This document shows, piece by piece, positions 1 through 13,416 of a stretch of 64,000 bases of DNA. Every line of letters starts with the position of its first letter. The first letter of the stretch is position 1. Below the pieces are notes generated by a model. It was not told where the DNA came from. It ran no database searches and saw only the letters and a list, made by a program, of their open reading frames with translations. The position numbers and the translations under genes were made by a program. Origin of the DNA: Dicaeum eximium. Its lineage: Eukaryota; Chordata; Aves; Passeriformes; Dicaeidae. Location: NCBI GenBank assembly GCA_013396995.1, contig VWZP01006016.1:72171-136170 (forward strand). Direction: 5' to 3'.

Positions 1-679
1 ATAAACTATGTACTGCACCAGCAAATTGAAACAAAGATGTTTCAGATTGAAATGAATTTTGTTGTGGAAGGTATGCACACATTTACAAAGCAAAGAAGCT
101 AAACTCTGTATAAACTACTGCATGCTGATTCCTGGCTTAAGAGTTGAATTGATAGAGCTATGAGATTCTCTATATCCTAAGTATCTCATTAAGGGTATGG
201 TTTAATTCAAGCTATTCTTATAAACTTTTTCTGGCAAACACACTTAAGTACCCTTTCACCCATGACAGACCCTAATACTCTGTTCTGCTTTTCAATATAA
301 ATGATCACAGTTGAAAGTGAGTCATACCTGTCCATAATATGAAAAAGTCTTCAAAAACAGAAAGGGAAAAGTTAACCTAATTCTTGATGATAATTATAAT
401 TTCCAACTTCTTCTGCCTAGGAAGTACTGTATGACTTTAGTTTGTATTATGATACAGAAATACAGGCTGGCAAAAAAATTAATTTTGAAAAACCATATAG
501 GGCACTGTAAAAGGAAAATGGAGTAAAGTATTACTGTAAGTATATCTGAAGAGAAGCAAACACAGGCAAGTTGCAACATTAAACCATTGTTAGTTTAAAG
601 TATTTAAGTAAAGATTTAGCAATATAGTTTTGACTTGAAAATGTTTCTGGCAGAACAAAGCAGAAATTCAATCACTTAC
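1..679 (-). other. PSIP1 intron downstream of exon 4, truncated by window edge
   Basis: AT-rich sequence following the donor at 679 on the minus strand. I see no coding exon, no CR1 piece and no long repeat here. The remaining PSIP1 exons, including the integrase-binding domain, would lie left of position 1. Confidence 0.5.
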
Positions 680-796
680 TTTTGGGGCAGAACACTTTTT
701 TCTTTTGGCTCCTGCTTTTTCTTCACTCCCTTCAGCAGGCTCCTGACTGCCTTCTTCAACAGTTTCATTGATAGGAGTGTTAATGGCCGGATGGGG
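680..796 (-). CDS. PSIP1: Probable PSIP1 exon 4, acidic/basic linker after PWWP
   Basis: Minus-strand open stretch of exactly 39 codons. It has a T-rich tract and AATTGAAG acceptor upstream and a strong AAA|GTAAGT donor. It starts in phase 0, matching the end of exon 3, and ends in phase 0. The peptide is highly charged, with ETVEEGSQEPAEGSEEK followed by the NLS-like KRKK (about residues 127-130 of the spliced protein). This suits the PSIP1 linker, where the human protein has acidic clusters and a GRKRK nuclear signal. Direct sequence similarity to mammalian PSIP1 is weak and the acceptor is not ideal. An undetected exon between this and exon 3 is possible. Confidence 0.62.
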
Positions 797-1639
797 CTTC
801 AATTAAAAAAAACATCAAAAATTACATCTAAATCCCCTCCTCACCTGAGGCGTATTCTCCCACATACATTACTGAAGAAAGCATCATGTCAAGGAACCCC
901 TTAGTAGAAGGACAAGAATATTAAATACATCTTATTTCATTAATTTTCACTGTTTTCAATTTAATTTGCAACTTCTTTATTAAACTTTCAAACTCTAAAG
1001 CTGTAACAACTAATTTTCACATTACGATACTGCAATGTAAGTCTTTTTTAATGTATAATATAACACATCTTAACATATCTGAAGGACAATAAATTAAAAA
1101 AATGTTTTTGGTCAAATGAAACTTCTGATGCTACTAAAACGAAGTGCATTTTAAAATATGCTATCAATCCTAAGTGATTCAACTGCTTGTTCCTGAAAAT
1201 GTAAGAAGAAAAAGGATTACAGTAAGATAATTAATGAATGAACAGTTAAAACCATAGTAACAGAGGAGATAAAGCCTAAATTACTCTTTTTTCTTCCATT
1301 ACATTGTCTATGCTTTGTTGTTGTATGCTTTTGTATGTTGTTATGTTTTATATGCTTTCTCCCTCTTACATATTAGCTACTTCAAATAAAGCTGGCAGAA
1401 CTCCTCTGACTCCTTTTTTCCCCCTGCACAGGGGTAGTGGGTTTGGGTTTAAGCCCAACCTACAATCTCCTTTCTGCACTCCAACTCCCTTACTAGCAGC
1501 TACAAGCAACATCTGCAAAGTATCAATACTGCTCTTAGAACATTCCAGTTTTGGCAATGAAACAGAAAACATGGCTCTCAAAAGGCCTTACTAAGATAAA
1601 AAATGCAGTGGAGAACTGCTAGCAAACAAGCCATTTTGC

Positions 1640-2120
1640 CATTGCTTGGGTTGGAATAGCGGCATTTGCACAGCAGAAGCAGATTGCAGCTTCTCAAGCC
1701 TAAGCTGCCTACAGTGCAAACTGCAACACCCAGGTGCCAGAACGCTGTGCAGCTGAAGATGTGGTGCAGCAATGGGCCATGCCCATCCATCGCAGCACCA
1801 CTGCCAGGGTATCCTGGGAATGTGGTGAACCTCGATGCACGTGCCATTGTCATGACCCCCCCACTGCAGTGAAACTCCCAAGTCAGTGCCACAAAGCAGC
1901 GCTCAGCCAAGACAGAAATGAGTGGAGGCATGTCCCAGCAGAGCTCTACCCACCACAGAGGAAAGAAGGATCTTCCCAGGATGCCTCAGATTCCTGGTGG
2001 TGACTACCTTACTCCCTTTTTGTAATTCTTCCCTTTTCCCTAATTTTGTATTTTCTTCCTTGCTCACTTCTTTGACTGAATAAAAGTGAATAACTGTTTT
2101 GATCACCATCATTTGACCTC
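1640..2120 (+). repeat. Unclassified GC-richer block in PSIP1 intron, possible retroelement remnant
   Basis: This block is distinctly richer in C and G than the surrounding intron and ends near an AATAAA signal (about 2080) followed by T-rich sequence, as retroelement LTRs often do. There is no recognisable protein and no terminal repeat pair. The class is unknown. Confidence 0.25.
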
Positions 2121-2739
2121 TTTTGCCACTTAATCTCACTCCCGGTATACTTGAATTTCCCCATCTCCATGTTTGGGCAGCAGATGGCTTAGGGCACACT
2201 CCCATACTGGGACATATGTCCAGAAAAAGGACAAAAAGAGGAAAAAAATTCCAAATGAATGCCCCTATGCTAAGAGCTGACAAGTCTGCCCCTTTAATAT
2301 CAGTTTGTATCCAGATTAAAAGCTCAATTTTGCCTAAACCTTCAACCACTTCCCTGTGACCATACCTGCATGCCCAAACACAAAATTTCCTACTCATCCT
2401 GAATTTTTAAGCTCTGACTCCTGAACTGTCTTCCCTGCTGTGTTTTTTAAGTGTGTAGCTTGTATCTAAGAATCTTTAAAATCAAAGAGTAGTATGTAGA
2501 TGAAACACAGAGATCAAGGAATATCTTAAGATACATTCACATCCAAGACTGCAGCTAAAGAAATGTGTCCATTCACGTATGCACTGAATAGTGCAACACA
2601 TTAGCAGGCCATAATACATTATTCCACTTTAAAATATTGTTGGGAAAACAGTGTATTTACTCATCAGTACCTATGTTAACTTTCCTCTTGGTTTTCATAA
2701 TCAACTATTTGCCTTCACTTTCAATATCCCTCACTGCCT

Positions 2740-3710
2740 TCCCTCATGCTGGTGGGCAGGTGCCAGTGACATGGGTGGAACCAAGTCCATCACTGCCTTG
2801 AGCTGATCACAACTGGTGCTGGGGAGGTGGCTGGCAGGGGGTGCACTGACCCACTTCAACATCCCACTGCACCTGGGAACAGATGGTGCCTTCACCTGAA
2901 TTGCAGTGGGAGAAGGACAAGAGGGGATGGAAGGATGGTTATGCAAAGATGCTTGCACAGGGCACATGAGGTTCTGAGGCAAAAGAGATGCCAGAGTGAA
3001 GGAGGGACACTGAATGAGGAGACACATAAGCCATTGTCCAAACCAAGCTCCAGCCCAGAGGAATTGCCTGATGCGGAGGAGTACATTTAGTGAAAGTAAT
3101 TAAGTCATTGACTGAGCTGTGAATGGCAGAAGGTGGAAGCAAGAGATCTTGGACTTTGCATATAAAAGGGCAAAGTAGCCAGCCAGGTGAGTGGGCACTC
3201 AGAGACATCAGAAGCCAAGGATTCAACTGGAAGACCCAACAGTTTCCAAGCTTAGCCTGTGAATGTATAAATATCCAGGGCTTCCTTTGTCCAGGGTCCC
3301 CCCCAGGAAGCACCCAGCTCAAGCTGTTATTCTGTGGTTGCATGATGATTAGATTATTTGATGAACCCAGCTGCCTGAGACTGCTAAATGAAACTCAGGG
3401 TCCAGTCAGAAAGAAAACTTTGTCTGCTAGTCTGAGTGTGGTGTGTGCAGAGAGCCAGCAGGGCACCCAGTGGGATCACTGGAGCTGTCTGCTGCAAAGG
3501 GCATCAGCCCCAGCTCAGGTGGTGGTGAGTGTGACTGTCACAGCAGCTCCTGGATGGTCAGACATGGAAGCTCCCTTAACACCAAGCACTGGCAAAAGGG
3601 AGACAGAAGGTACATATCGGGGTAGGGCCACGGGCCATGGAGGAGCCCATACTGCATCTGCTGAGTAAGAAACGAGGAACAGCAAAAACAAAGTAACCAC
3701 CTCACACCTG
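2740..3710 (+). repeat. Unclassified block with TATA box, possible LTR remnant
   Basis: GC-richer insertion-like block inside AT-rich intron. TATAAAAGGG at 3161-3170 is a canonical TATA box. Open frames here are short and unlike known proteins. A retroviral LTR with some attached sequence would explain the composition and the TATA box. I could not delimit ends or a target duplication. Confidence 0.3.
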
Positions 3711-4046
3711 ACTGTCTTCTAAACCACCACTGTCTTACCCAGGGGACACACTGAAATGTGCAGAGAGAACACTGGGGACCAACAAAGCTAGGGCAGAGGT
3801 GGCTGGAGGGAAGCATGTTTCTCCTACTCTATTTTTTTTGTCCTTGTTTCTTGTTACCAGAACTAGTAACAGGAAGTGTATGTCAACTGACCAAATTGCA
3901 CCAAATTGAATGTTTTGTTGTCCTTTTTTGGCAAAGATGGTGAAGCCTCAGAAACTGCTTTCAGGCACTCTGCCACCCTTAAAACAAATAACAGCTTACC
4001 CATAAACTCCCCAGTAGTCCCAGGTTCAACTGAGATAGAGGTAATT

Positions 4047-4247
4047 CTCTTCTTCATAGCTGGTACAGTGCTATGTTTTGGATTTAGTATGAGAATTATG
4101 TTCAAACATCACATATTTTTTAGTTGTTGCTATATAGTGTTTACTCAACCAAGGAAAACACTACTTAAGAAGAACTAAAACAATGTTATCAACAAGATCG
4201 TCATACTAAATCCAAAACACAGCACTGCACCAGCTACTAAGAAGAAA
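4047..4247. repeat. Imperfect inverted repeat, 46-47-bp arms
   Basis: The left arm (4047-4092) and right arm (4201-4247) are reverse complements with a handful of mismatches. They share AGCTGGT, GTTTTGGATTTAGTATGA and CAGTGCT blocks. The spacer is about 108 bp. It could be a MITE-like fold-back element or an inverted local duplication. No target-site duplication was identified. Confidence 0.6.
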
Positions 4248-4597
4248 ACGAACTCTATTCCAAGGGAAATCAGGACATCACACACTTAAACATCCACTCC
4301 TTCTCTGACTAAAATATCCTAAAGTCCTACTCCTCAAAAAAACCTTAGCTGTTAAATAAAGCCTTTTGCAGATGTACTCTATTAGCACCAACAAGGACCA
4401 CCCACAAGTAAAAACAAAAGCTGGCTAAAGGGCTGGATTTGCCTCAAGTAAAATTTGCTTTTAATAATGCCTAGCACAGGATAGAAGCAGAAGACTATCA
4501 AACGGAAACCTTTCTACAGTTAAAGGACAAATTTAGAAGCATATTTGCATGAATCTACTACTTAACTTCATTCTTTCTGTAATTCAAACTGATCCAA

Positions 4598-4990
4598 CCT
4601 TCCTGGTCAAGCAGGGAAACCTACAGGCGGCTGGCCAGGATCATGTCTAGATGACTTCTAGGTATGTCCAAGAATGGAGGCTCCACAACTTCACTGAGCA
4701 AACTGTACCAGTGCTCAGTGAGCCTCAGAGGAAAAAAAAAACCTCCCTTACAGTCAGAAGGAACCTGCTGTGTTTCAGTCTGTGCTCCTTGCCTCTGGTC
4801 CTGTCACTGGAAACCCCTAAAAAGGATCTGACCCAGTATCTTTGTACCCTTGCTTCACATATTTGTATAAATTGAGGAGATTCCATAAAGTTCACCAGGG
4901 CTGAGCAGTCCTAGCTGCCTGAGCCACTCACAGCAGAAATGCTCCAGTCCATCACTGTCATGGCATTCCATGGGTCTCTGTCCAGACTGT
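4598..4990 (-). mobile_element. CR1 LINE fragment, antisense, diverged
   Basis: The sequence reads as the reverse complement of the CR1 3' region. It has the recognisable run 'tcaagcagg...gatcatgtctagatgacttct...ggaggctccacaac', then 'ctccttgcctctggtcctgtcactgg' and the 'ccaggctgagcagtccta'-like phrase. All open frames are broken. The divergence suggests an old insertion. Confidence 0.75.
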
Positions 4991-6562
4991 TCAAGTTCCT
5001 CAATTGGTATTGAAGTGGATGCAGGATTCCAGTTAAAACATCCTTACTAAGAAAAGTTTCTTCTTCTAGTAATTTTATGGCTTACTTAGAGGAACAGGAC
5101 TTTAATATGGCCTGTGTAAAAAACCTTTTTCTTTCTTTTCGGTAAAGAAATAGGGAAAAAACTGCAAAGAACAACCCAATGGCTCTAGACATAACCTGAT
5201 CAGGAAAGACAGTGTGAAAAGTGCTGCTGCTGAAGCTGAAGAACCTGAATGGAACTCAGAAGTAAAAGGACTATCTTGCAGAAAAGCTGTTACACTAAGA
5301 AAAGAGTCTGCACCTATCTCTTAGGAACATGTTTTGTGTCTTTTCCAAAATAGAGATGTATCTAGGAATGTCTCAGATGCTACTGAAAGCACTGCTTAAC
5401 TGAAGTGACTGATTTCTGCAGTGAAACAAAATATTAGACAAAATTTTTAGTGTTGATTATTTATACCCCGATTTTAGCTCACAATTGCCTCAGGTATCCA
5501 CAGAGCATCTGTTTTTCAATTACCACTATAAGGACAGTGAAAAGGTTTGTATCTTTTGATGTATACATCAATTTGTATCTTACAGTAGCAGAAAGAATGT
5601 CTCTTACTACTACAGTCTCTCCCAATCTGATGTGGGGATTAGTAAATCTCCATATCCCAAAGAAAAAAGTGTACACCTGGAATATGTGATGTTCTGACAA
5701 TACTTCAGAAACTCCTTAAATCTTTATCCATGTTCTCCTTCAAACTAGAAACACAGTAATGTGGGATATCTTATGAAGCAGGAATTAACTGGTGCTGAAA
5801 TGGCAACCTGACATGTTGTGCAAAAACAGCAAATAAAAACAGAAGACAGCAATTCTTTTTATTATTATTGCAGCATTGCCAAGAAGATCCAATGTAGCCA
5901 AGGTCAGTAAACACTCAGTGTACATAGCAAAACTAAAAGCTTACAGAATGTCCAGAGCAAGCAAAGACAAAATGAGCATGAGAACTTCTTTGTCTTCGCA
6001 TTAAATTTGGGTCCTTTTATGGTAGCATTGCATAGCTCTGGTTTAAGCTTGGAAGTCTTACAAAAAGGGCAAGAGATGAGGAACAAAACGATGAACAAAA
6101 ACTGAATTAAGTCATGTAACATTGGCTAAAAGGCAAACATTACACTGCTTCCAGCAGCTAGAATGAAAATACTGCACACTAGGAGAGCACGTACTGAAAT
6201 CTTACAAGGATACTTGTGGACATAGGTATTTGGCTTTAGAATACATAGGGCAGGGTGACTGAGACTCCAAAAAACTCACCACTCTTCCAGCACAGTCACA
6301 CAGTTACAAAGGTATTTCAGGAATAAATAGAGTTGTAAGTATGTATATATATCTCCAGTTAAACAAACCCCATCTTTTCTTATGCTATCAATACTAGACA
6401 CCAAAAATAAACAGCATTTGAATGTTTTGAAGTATATTAAATTTTGTCTAACCTGCATTTAAACAGCAGCAATAAGTCATTACTCTGTGTCAGGAAAACA
6501 CTTACTGTATTTCCCCTCCTCCCCCCACAGCAACAAAGATCTGTAGAGTCTGCATAGCTTAC

Positions 6563-6701
6563 CTGCTGATGAGAGAATTTCACTTTGGGATTATTGTCAA
6601 TTTCCCACAACCCTTCATTAAAACCCTTTCTTTTATTTGGTTTGCCATATTTATCTTTATTTTCTGAATAAGGGAATATGTCCTTTGGCCCCAAAAATGC
6701 C
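6563..6701 (-). CDS. PSIP1: PSIP1 coding exon 3, C-terminal half of PWWP domain
   Basis: Minus-strand exon of 139 nt. The acceptor is CCTAAG and the donor CAG|GTAAGC. It completes Thr50 and encodes 46 more residues (51-96), including AFLGPKDIFPYSENKDKYGK and GFNEGLWEIDNNPKVKF, the hallmark of LEDGF/HDGF PWWP domains. It ends in phase 0 after HQQ. The lysines in NKDKYGKPNKRK form the basic face that contacts nucleosomal DNA in human LEDGF (established). Translation running past the donor quickly loses similarity, which supports the chosen exon end. Confidence 0.95.
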
Positions 6702-9700
6702 CTTAGGAAAGAAAGAACAAAATTCACATTTTAATTGGTTAGTCTTTTCAAAGAAGTAAGCACCAAGTGTTATTAAATAATAAAGTCATTAGTACTATAA
6801 CAACTATTCTACTACAGTCCTTAGTTTTCTAAACTTTGGCCTGTAACATCCCCAGGTCTCTATTACTATCAGCACAAATAAAGACTTCCCTCCTTCCCAG
6901 AGCATTGCATATCTGGGCAAGAAATACTCGACATTGCATCTTAAGATTGCAGCTAACAAGTCAACTTGCTACTATGAACAAGACCAGTTAAAAACTAAGT
7001 AGCTTACAAAAAAAGTAGAAAGAGCAATTGCTTCTTTATGGAAGAAAATCATGCTTAAATGTTAAGGATAAAGCATCCTTGAATATTTTGATTGTGTTGG
7101 ATGTGAAAAAGCACCACCTGAATATACTGACTGCCCACACATTTTTAAGAATGCTATATAAAAATGTAATTAATTCAGCATTAATTCAGTAGTTTTTCAG
7201 GGTCTGACAATAGGACCTCACAATTTAATTTATGAAATTCAAACAATAAAGACTTTCTAATTTTAAGGTTCTCCCCCAGTAATTTTCTTGATGAAGTAAA
7301 CATGACAGTTATTTCATTTTTAAGACACTCTTGGAACAGTCTTGATGCTGCCTGTGTATCTTTTCCAGACAAACAAAAAACACTCCTATCCCTACTGTAA
7401 GCTGTTGAACTAAAGCTTTTACCTACAAGTTTTTCTCTTATGACAAAGTCACAGTATTTACTACTACCATCTCCGAGTTAAGACTTGGGAAAATGAGGTA
7501 CCATGTTACTGAGAACCTATATTTTGGTTTATGCTGAAGAGCATCAAAGACTATTTCATTTCTGCTCTACATTCTTGGCCTTTTGAAGCTAGGATTTCAC
7601 TGTACCAATCTACCTGCTGCTAACAGAAGAATGTACACTTTGGTAGTACATTCTCAATTTCAACCCATGCCTAGACATTGTGTTGTTGCAATTATATTAC
7701 ATCCAACTATTTGAAAAGTTGCAGACACATGCTTTCTGAAGTACCAGCTCATGGTAAAGTTAAGCAGATTCGTCTAAGCTCCACTCCACTATTTCCATCA
7801 TTATGCTTAAAAAAAAAAGTAGCTACTTCAGACTTACTCCCCAATAAAAGGAGGAGAGAAAAAAGAAAAAAGATAGAATCTCATTGAAAGCTTAAGCATT
7901 TTCTACTCCAGCTGTAAAGACTCATCTATGTGCACAGATAATTAAGTAAGCCATTGTCAGCTTAGACTGCAAATCACCCACCTCTTGGCAAGACATAGTT
8001 AGAGAGGATTCAGCCAGTGTGGGAAACATGCACCTGCCAAGCTTATTTACTCAGATCAAAAAGATGGGGAGGCAGACAGAGCAACTGAGAGAGACAAAAA
8101 CAGGAAAAAATTGCCTCTCTTCTTCTCTATTCTCTAAAAGTAAGCATTTTTCCAGTGTCTAAGCCTTTGCCCATGTTGTCAGGCACTGAAAAACACGCAA
8201 GAACAGCTACTGTGAAAAGGTTATGAGGCTAACTAGGCTGCCGCAGGTTACTCCTCATGTACCAATAAAGAAAAAGGAACAAGAAAAACTTAATGAAAAG
8301 AGATTACCCTAATACAGAAAGTCCAGAAACTAGAGTTCAGTGTGACCTGTTTGTCTGCAACCAAACAAAATTTGTACTGATATGATCTACTGCCACAACA
8401 TATCCAAATAAAGTGTATATTAATATAGTATACATTTTATTACTTTCCCTAGATAGAAACACGTTGGGTCTTTTTTTACAAAACTGAAGAGAAAACAAAA
8501 AGACGCAAAGTACAGGTTGACACTTATTTACAGTCATTTCATAAACTCAATTATTACTTCTAAAAGTCAAGTAAGAATTATTCCCAAGCCAATCTTGCTT
8601 TCCTTTTCCCTTATCGTTCCTTTTCCTGTAACCATCCAAGCAGCCTGAAATCCTGTCATCCTTTATACAGGGCTTTTTAACACAATAAACTGATTATGTG
8701 GGTTTTCAGAGTTTCCACTACTCACAGTAAGATAGATTATACATATACAGCCTACTAAAATGCTGAAGGTAGAGCATCTAACTTTGAACAATGCGTAAGT
8801 CTTAACTGCGAGAAGCACAGCACAGAACAAGTTTACCAAATTCACTTTAATTTCCATGAAAAAAGTACAAGAAATTCTTAAATCTACATAATTCCTGATG
8901 GATCACTGAAGTCACTAGTTACAGCTAAAAACCTAAACAAAATTATGGGTGATGGAATATCAGTCTCCTTTGTCACTGATCAGTTCCTGTTGTAATTTAC
9001 AGGTATCCGCTGTAAGGAGTAAGTGAGACCAAGAATTACCGAAGTTTCACCTATTATCACTCTATACATCTTAATATAAGCAACATGCTTAACAAGCACC
9101 AGGAGACAGTTGGGTCATAGAACACCCTGTACATTGCAATATGTGTGAAACAGAGGCAAGAAGTCTTTAGCATTCTATGGATTTATGAAATATAGTAACC
9201 TGGAACCTAGAGCCTAACAAAAACCAGATCCCAGCAAAATTTTATTTTGTAACTACACCACAGTGAGGAACAAACATTTCAAATTACTCACTCAAACTAG
9301 AAAAAAAGCCCCCAATTACCACACCTTTCAAACCCAAACATCTCTTAAGAGCCCTAAGCTAAATCTGAAGTAAGACATAAAACTTCTCAAAATTTACACA
9401 GGTGTTTTCAAAGCTTTAGATGAGGAGTTATTTATTTCTACCTCCCTTGCATTCAACCTGCATTCCCAAACTTATTTACAACTGCACAAAACCCCAGGGC
9501 AAACCAGAATGACACCCACCTCACCAACAGCAGAACCAAAGCAGTATTGTGTTGCAGTTACCAAAGAAAAAGTTTGGTGGTGTGAAAAATTTAAGAAAAA
9601 AAAGGTAACCTAACACATTTTAAATGATAATTAAAACAATGGACAAGACAAACCTTGCAATCTTGAATTGAACTCCAGAAAATCTTCTTTATCCACTAAG

Positions 9701-10847
9701 TTACACACACACAAAAACTCCAACCAAACTAAAAAAATTTAGTCATTGAAAGATTTATTGAAAGATGAGAGATTAGCTAAGAAAAAATACATGGGCCAAG
9801 CATATAGGTATCTTTTTCATCACAGAAATCGCTTTTTAAGAAAAGTAATAGCAAGTAATGCCAAGAGTTGAGGATGCTTACTCTTCAGTCAATAGGACAA
9901 CTTATTTTGGCGAGATACTTACTTGCTAAGGATAGATACAAAGTACCAGATTAAAGCAATTTCAATAGATTTAATAAGATGAAAAAAGCAAGATGCTTCC
10001 ACAAAATGCTAAAATGGACAACTTTTGCACACAACTTCAATCTGCCATTTCATTAAGAAAAACACAAGAATTAAGAGCGACCAATACAGGTTTAAATTGC
10101 TTGGGCTTCCTTTAGCAACTCAAACAACCAATAACACTGAATCTGATGATGCCTTAAATCTACACTAACCCAGTCATGCTAAAAGCAACACAGTAATTTT
10201 CAAAAACACCAAACTGCATAAACCCCAGAACATTTTCTATTAAATTCAGCAGTGTAAGACATACAGTCTCTCAAAGCAAATACTGTATCACTCCAAAACA
10301 CTGCTCAAAATACCCAAAGATCAGTGTTTTGCAGGTTGATAGGTATGAAGCTAACTGCACTACCTCAATCTCTCTCCAGATCTCATAAACATAGCAGCAC
10401 CCACAACCCAAAACCTCACCAGAAAAAAACAAAAAAAAACCAAAAACAAACAACAAAACAACCCCAGTACATGATTATCTGTCCATTTCTCCAATTTTGC
10501 CTATTTCACTTTCTTCAAGAATATAGTATTGAGAATTTTGATGATATACAGGACTATAACTAAACTCACTATAGAAAAAAAGAAAAACCAATCAGCCACA
10601 TGACTGTGGGTACAATTTTTTTCTTCTGATGAGCAAGGTGTACATGTTATGGTTATGGTCTACCACTCACCTGAACAATTAAAGTAAATGTTACAGAATC
10701 ATGTCTTGGCAAAAGAGATCAATTTAGGAAGACTTACTAATAAATACAATTGCTTGAAATACACTACATTCAGAAAAGAAAACTTTTGGTCACAGCATTT
10801 TAAAATGAAAAAAACCCCAAAACAATCCTGAAATATAAAGGACTTAC
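6702..10847 (-). other. PSIP1 intron 2
   Basis: 4.1-kb AT-rich intron. I recognise no CR1 element, LTR or coding exon in it. The short open frames on both strands have no protein-like composition. Confidence 0.5.
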
Positions 10848-10924
10848 GTCTCATGGGTGCCAAAAAAGAAAATAGGCATTTTATTCATAGGCGGTTTTAC
10901 TGCACCATCAGGAACTTCATCCAC
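10848..10924 (-). CDS. PSIP1: PSIP1 coding exon 2, PWWP domain
   Basis: Minus-strand exon of 77 nt with a CAG acceptor and a GTAAGT donor. It begins VDEVPDGAVKPP and ends at FFFGTHE plus two bases of a Thr codon, covering residues 25-50. Phe44, the third residue of the LEDGF aromatic cage, is conserved. Exon 1 ends in phase 0 and this exon leaves phase 2. Exon 3 supplies exactly the one base needed, so the reading frame is continuous. Residues 37 and 40 are Met where human PSIP1 has Thr and Leu, a mild divergence. Confidence 0.95.
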
Positions 10925-11956
<1,032 letters not shown>

Positions 11957-12238
11957 TCACCGGCGTGACGCTCTGTTGCCGCCAAGGGAGCCGGACTCAG
12001 AGAAGGAAAGGCTCTGCGCCTCCAGCAACCACCAAGGCACTGCCCGCCACACGAAGGGTCGCTCACTGCCGGGATAAACACACCGGGGCGGGGAAAAGAG
12101 AAAAGCAATACAAGAAGTCAGGTCAGCAAGGGCGGGCGGCCCTTGGCTGGGGAGCGCTGCGCCGTGCCCGCCCTTCACCCCTGCAAAGAGACCCCCTGGG
12201 CACTCCGCAGCGTCAGCCCCCGCCCGCGGGCAGGGCCN

Positions 12239-12702
12239 CTCCCCCTCACTCTTCCCCCTAACCCGCCTTTCTTTCTTTCCTTCTTTTTTTTTTCCTCTCT
12301 CCCGCTTTCCCTCCCCAGCCCACCCGCCGCTTCACCAGCTCCCCGCTACCAACCGCGCTGGCGTCCGGCCCGCCGCCCGCCGCGGGAAACACGGCCGCGC
12401 CGCCTCCTCCCGCCAGCGGGCCGGTACCACCCGGCACGCCGCACCGGGGCGGCGGGGGAGCTCCGGAGTGCCGGCGGGGACTCGGCGAGCGCCCCGCCGT
12501 AAGACGGACGGCTCAGGTCCCGCCTCCTCGGCTGGGAGAATATAGACAACCACTAAAGGAAAGAGCCCGCAGAACCCGAGGCAGGGTTGGAGAAAGGAAT
12601 GGGAAAACCCTCTTTCCCTGCTTCTCCCCGCAGTGGGAAAAGTGGTTCGTTCCTGCTCCGGTGGGGGCGGAGCGGCCGCGGCGCCGCTGGAGGGAGCGGA
12701 GG
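12239..12702. repeat. 464-bp direct duplication, copy A (abuts sequence gap)
   Basis: Copy A matches 12953-13416 at a constant offset of 714 bases with no indel or mismatch that I could find. It begins one base after a lone N (12238) and stops exactly at the N run starting at 12703. Such boundaries point to unmerged overlapping contig ends, not a biological duplication. Confidence 0.9.
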
Positions 12703-12789
12703 NNNNNNNNNNNNNNNNNNNNNNNNNNNNNNNNNNNNNNNNNNNNNNNNNNNNNNNNNNNNNNNNNNNNNNNNNNNNNNNNNNNNNNN
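12703..12789. other. Assembly gap (87 N)
   Basis: Run of 87 N inside the GC-rich CpG island, a typical place for sequencing dropout. Its left edge is the end of duplication copy A. Confidence 0.99.
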
Positions 12790-12952
12790 CGCCACTTTGT
12801 CCCGATCTCCCCCGTCCCCGACCGGCCACTCGCCCCCTCACGCACGCGAGCACGTTGGCGCGAGAGCGCTGCAGGGGGGTAGGAGGGGGGAGGGAGGGGG
12901 CGCGCGGAAAAGAAACTCCGCCCGACCTCCTCTCCTCCATCCACCCCTTTTT

Positions 12953-13416
12953 CTCCCCCTCACTCTTCCCCCTAACCCGCCTTTCTTTCTTTCCTTCTTT
13001 TTTTTTTCCTCTCTCCCGCTTTCCCTCCCCAGCCCACCCGCCGCTTCACCAGCTCCCCGCTACCAACCGCGCTGGCGTCCGGCCCGCCGCCCGCCGCGGG
13101 AAACACGGCCGCGCCGCCTCCTCCCGCCAGCGGGCCGGTACCACCCGGCACGCCGCACCGGGGCGGCGGGGGAGCTCCGGAGTGCCGGCGGGGACTCGGC
13201 GAGCGCCCCGCCGTAAGACGGACGGCTCAGGTCCCGCCTCCTCGGCTGGGAGAATATAGACAACCACTAAAGGAAAGAGCCCGCAGAACCCGAGGCAGGG
13301 TTGGAGAAAGGAATGGGAAAACCCTCTTTCCCTGCTTCTCCCCGCAGTGGGAAAAGTGGTTCGTTCCTGCTCCGGTGGGGGCGGAGCGGCCGCGGCGCCG
13401 CTGGAGGGAGCGGAGG
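12953..13416. repeat. 464-bp direct duplication, copy B
   Basis: Second copy of the block at 12239-12702. Unlike copy A it is embedded in continuous sequence on both sides, so it is the more trustworthy copy. Confidence 0.9.

Larger units (their letters stand above)
797..6562 (-). other. PSIP1 intron 3 with repeat blocks
   Basis: 5.8-kb intron between exons 3 and 4. Most of it is AT-rich and featureless. Three blocks stand out: a GC-richer stretch around 1640-2120, a TATA-containing GC-richer block around 2740-3710, and an old antisense CR1 piece around 4598-4990. An imperfect inverted repeat lies at 4047-4247. I looked for further linker exons in phase 0 and found none that pass splice-site and frame tests. 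Confidence 0.5.

Noticed and set aside
1903..2397. Minus-strand open frame with a charged stretch (KEVSKEENTKLGKREELQKG) as a PSIP1 linker exon
   Set aside because: The only plausible acceptor (ATTCAG) gives a phase incompatible with exon 3, and reading in phase 0 from it meets a stop.
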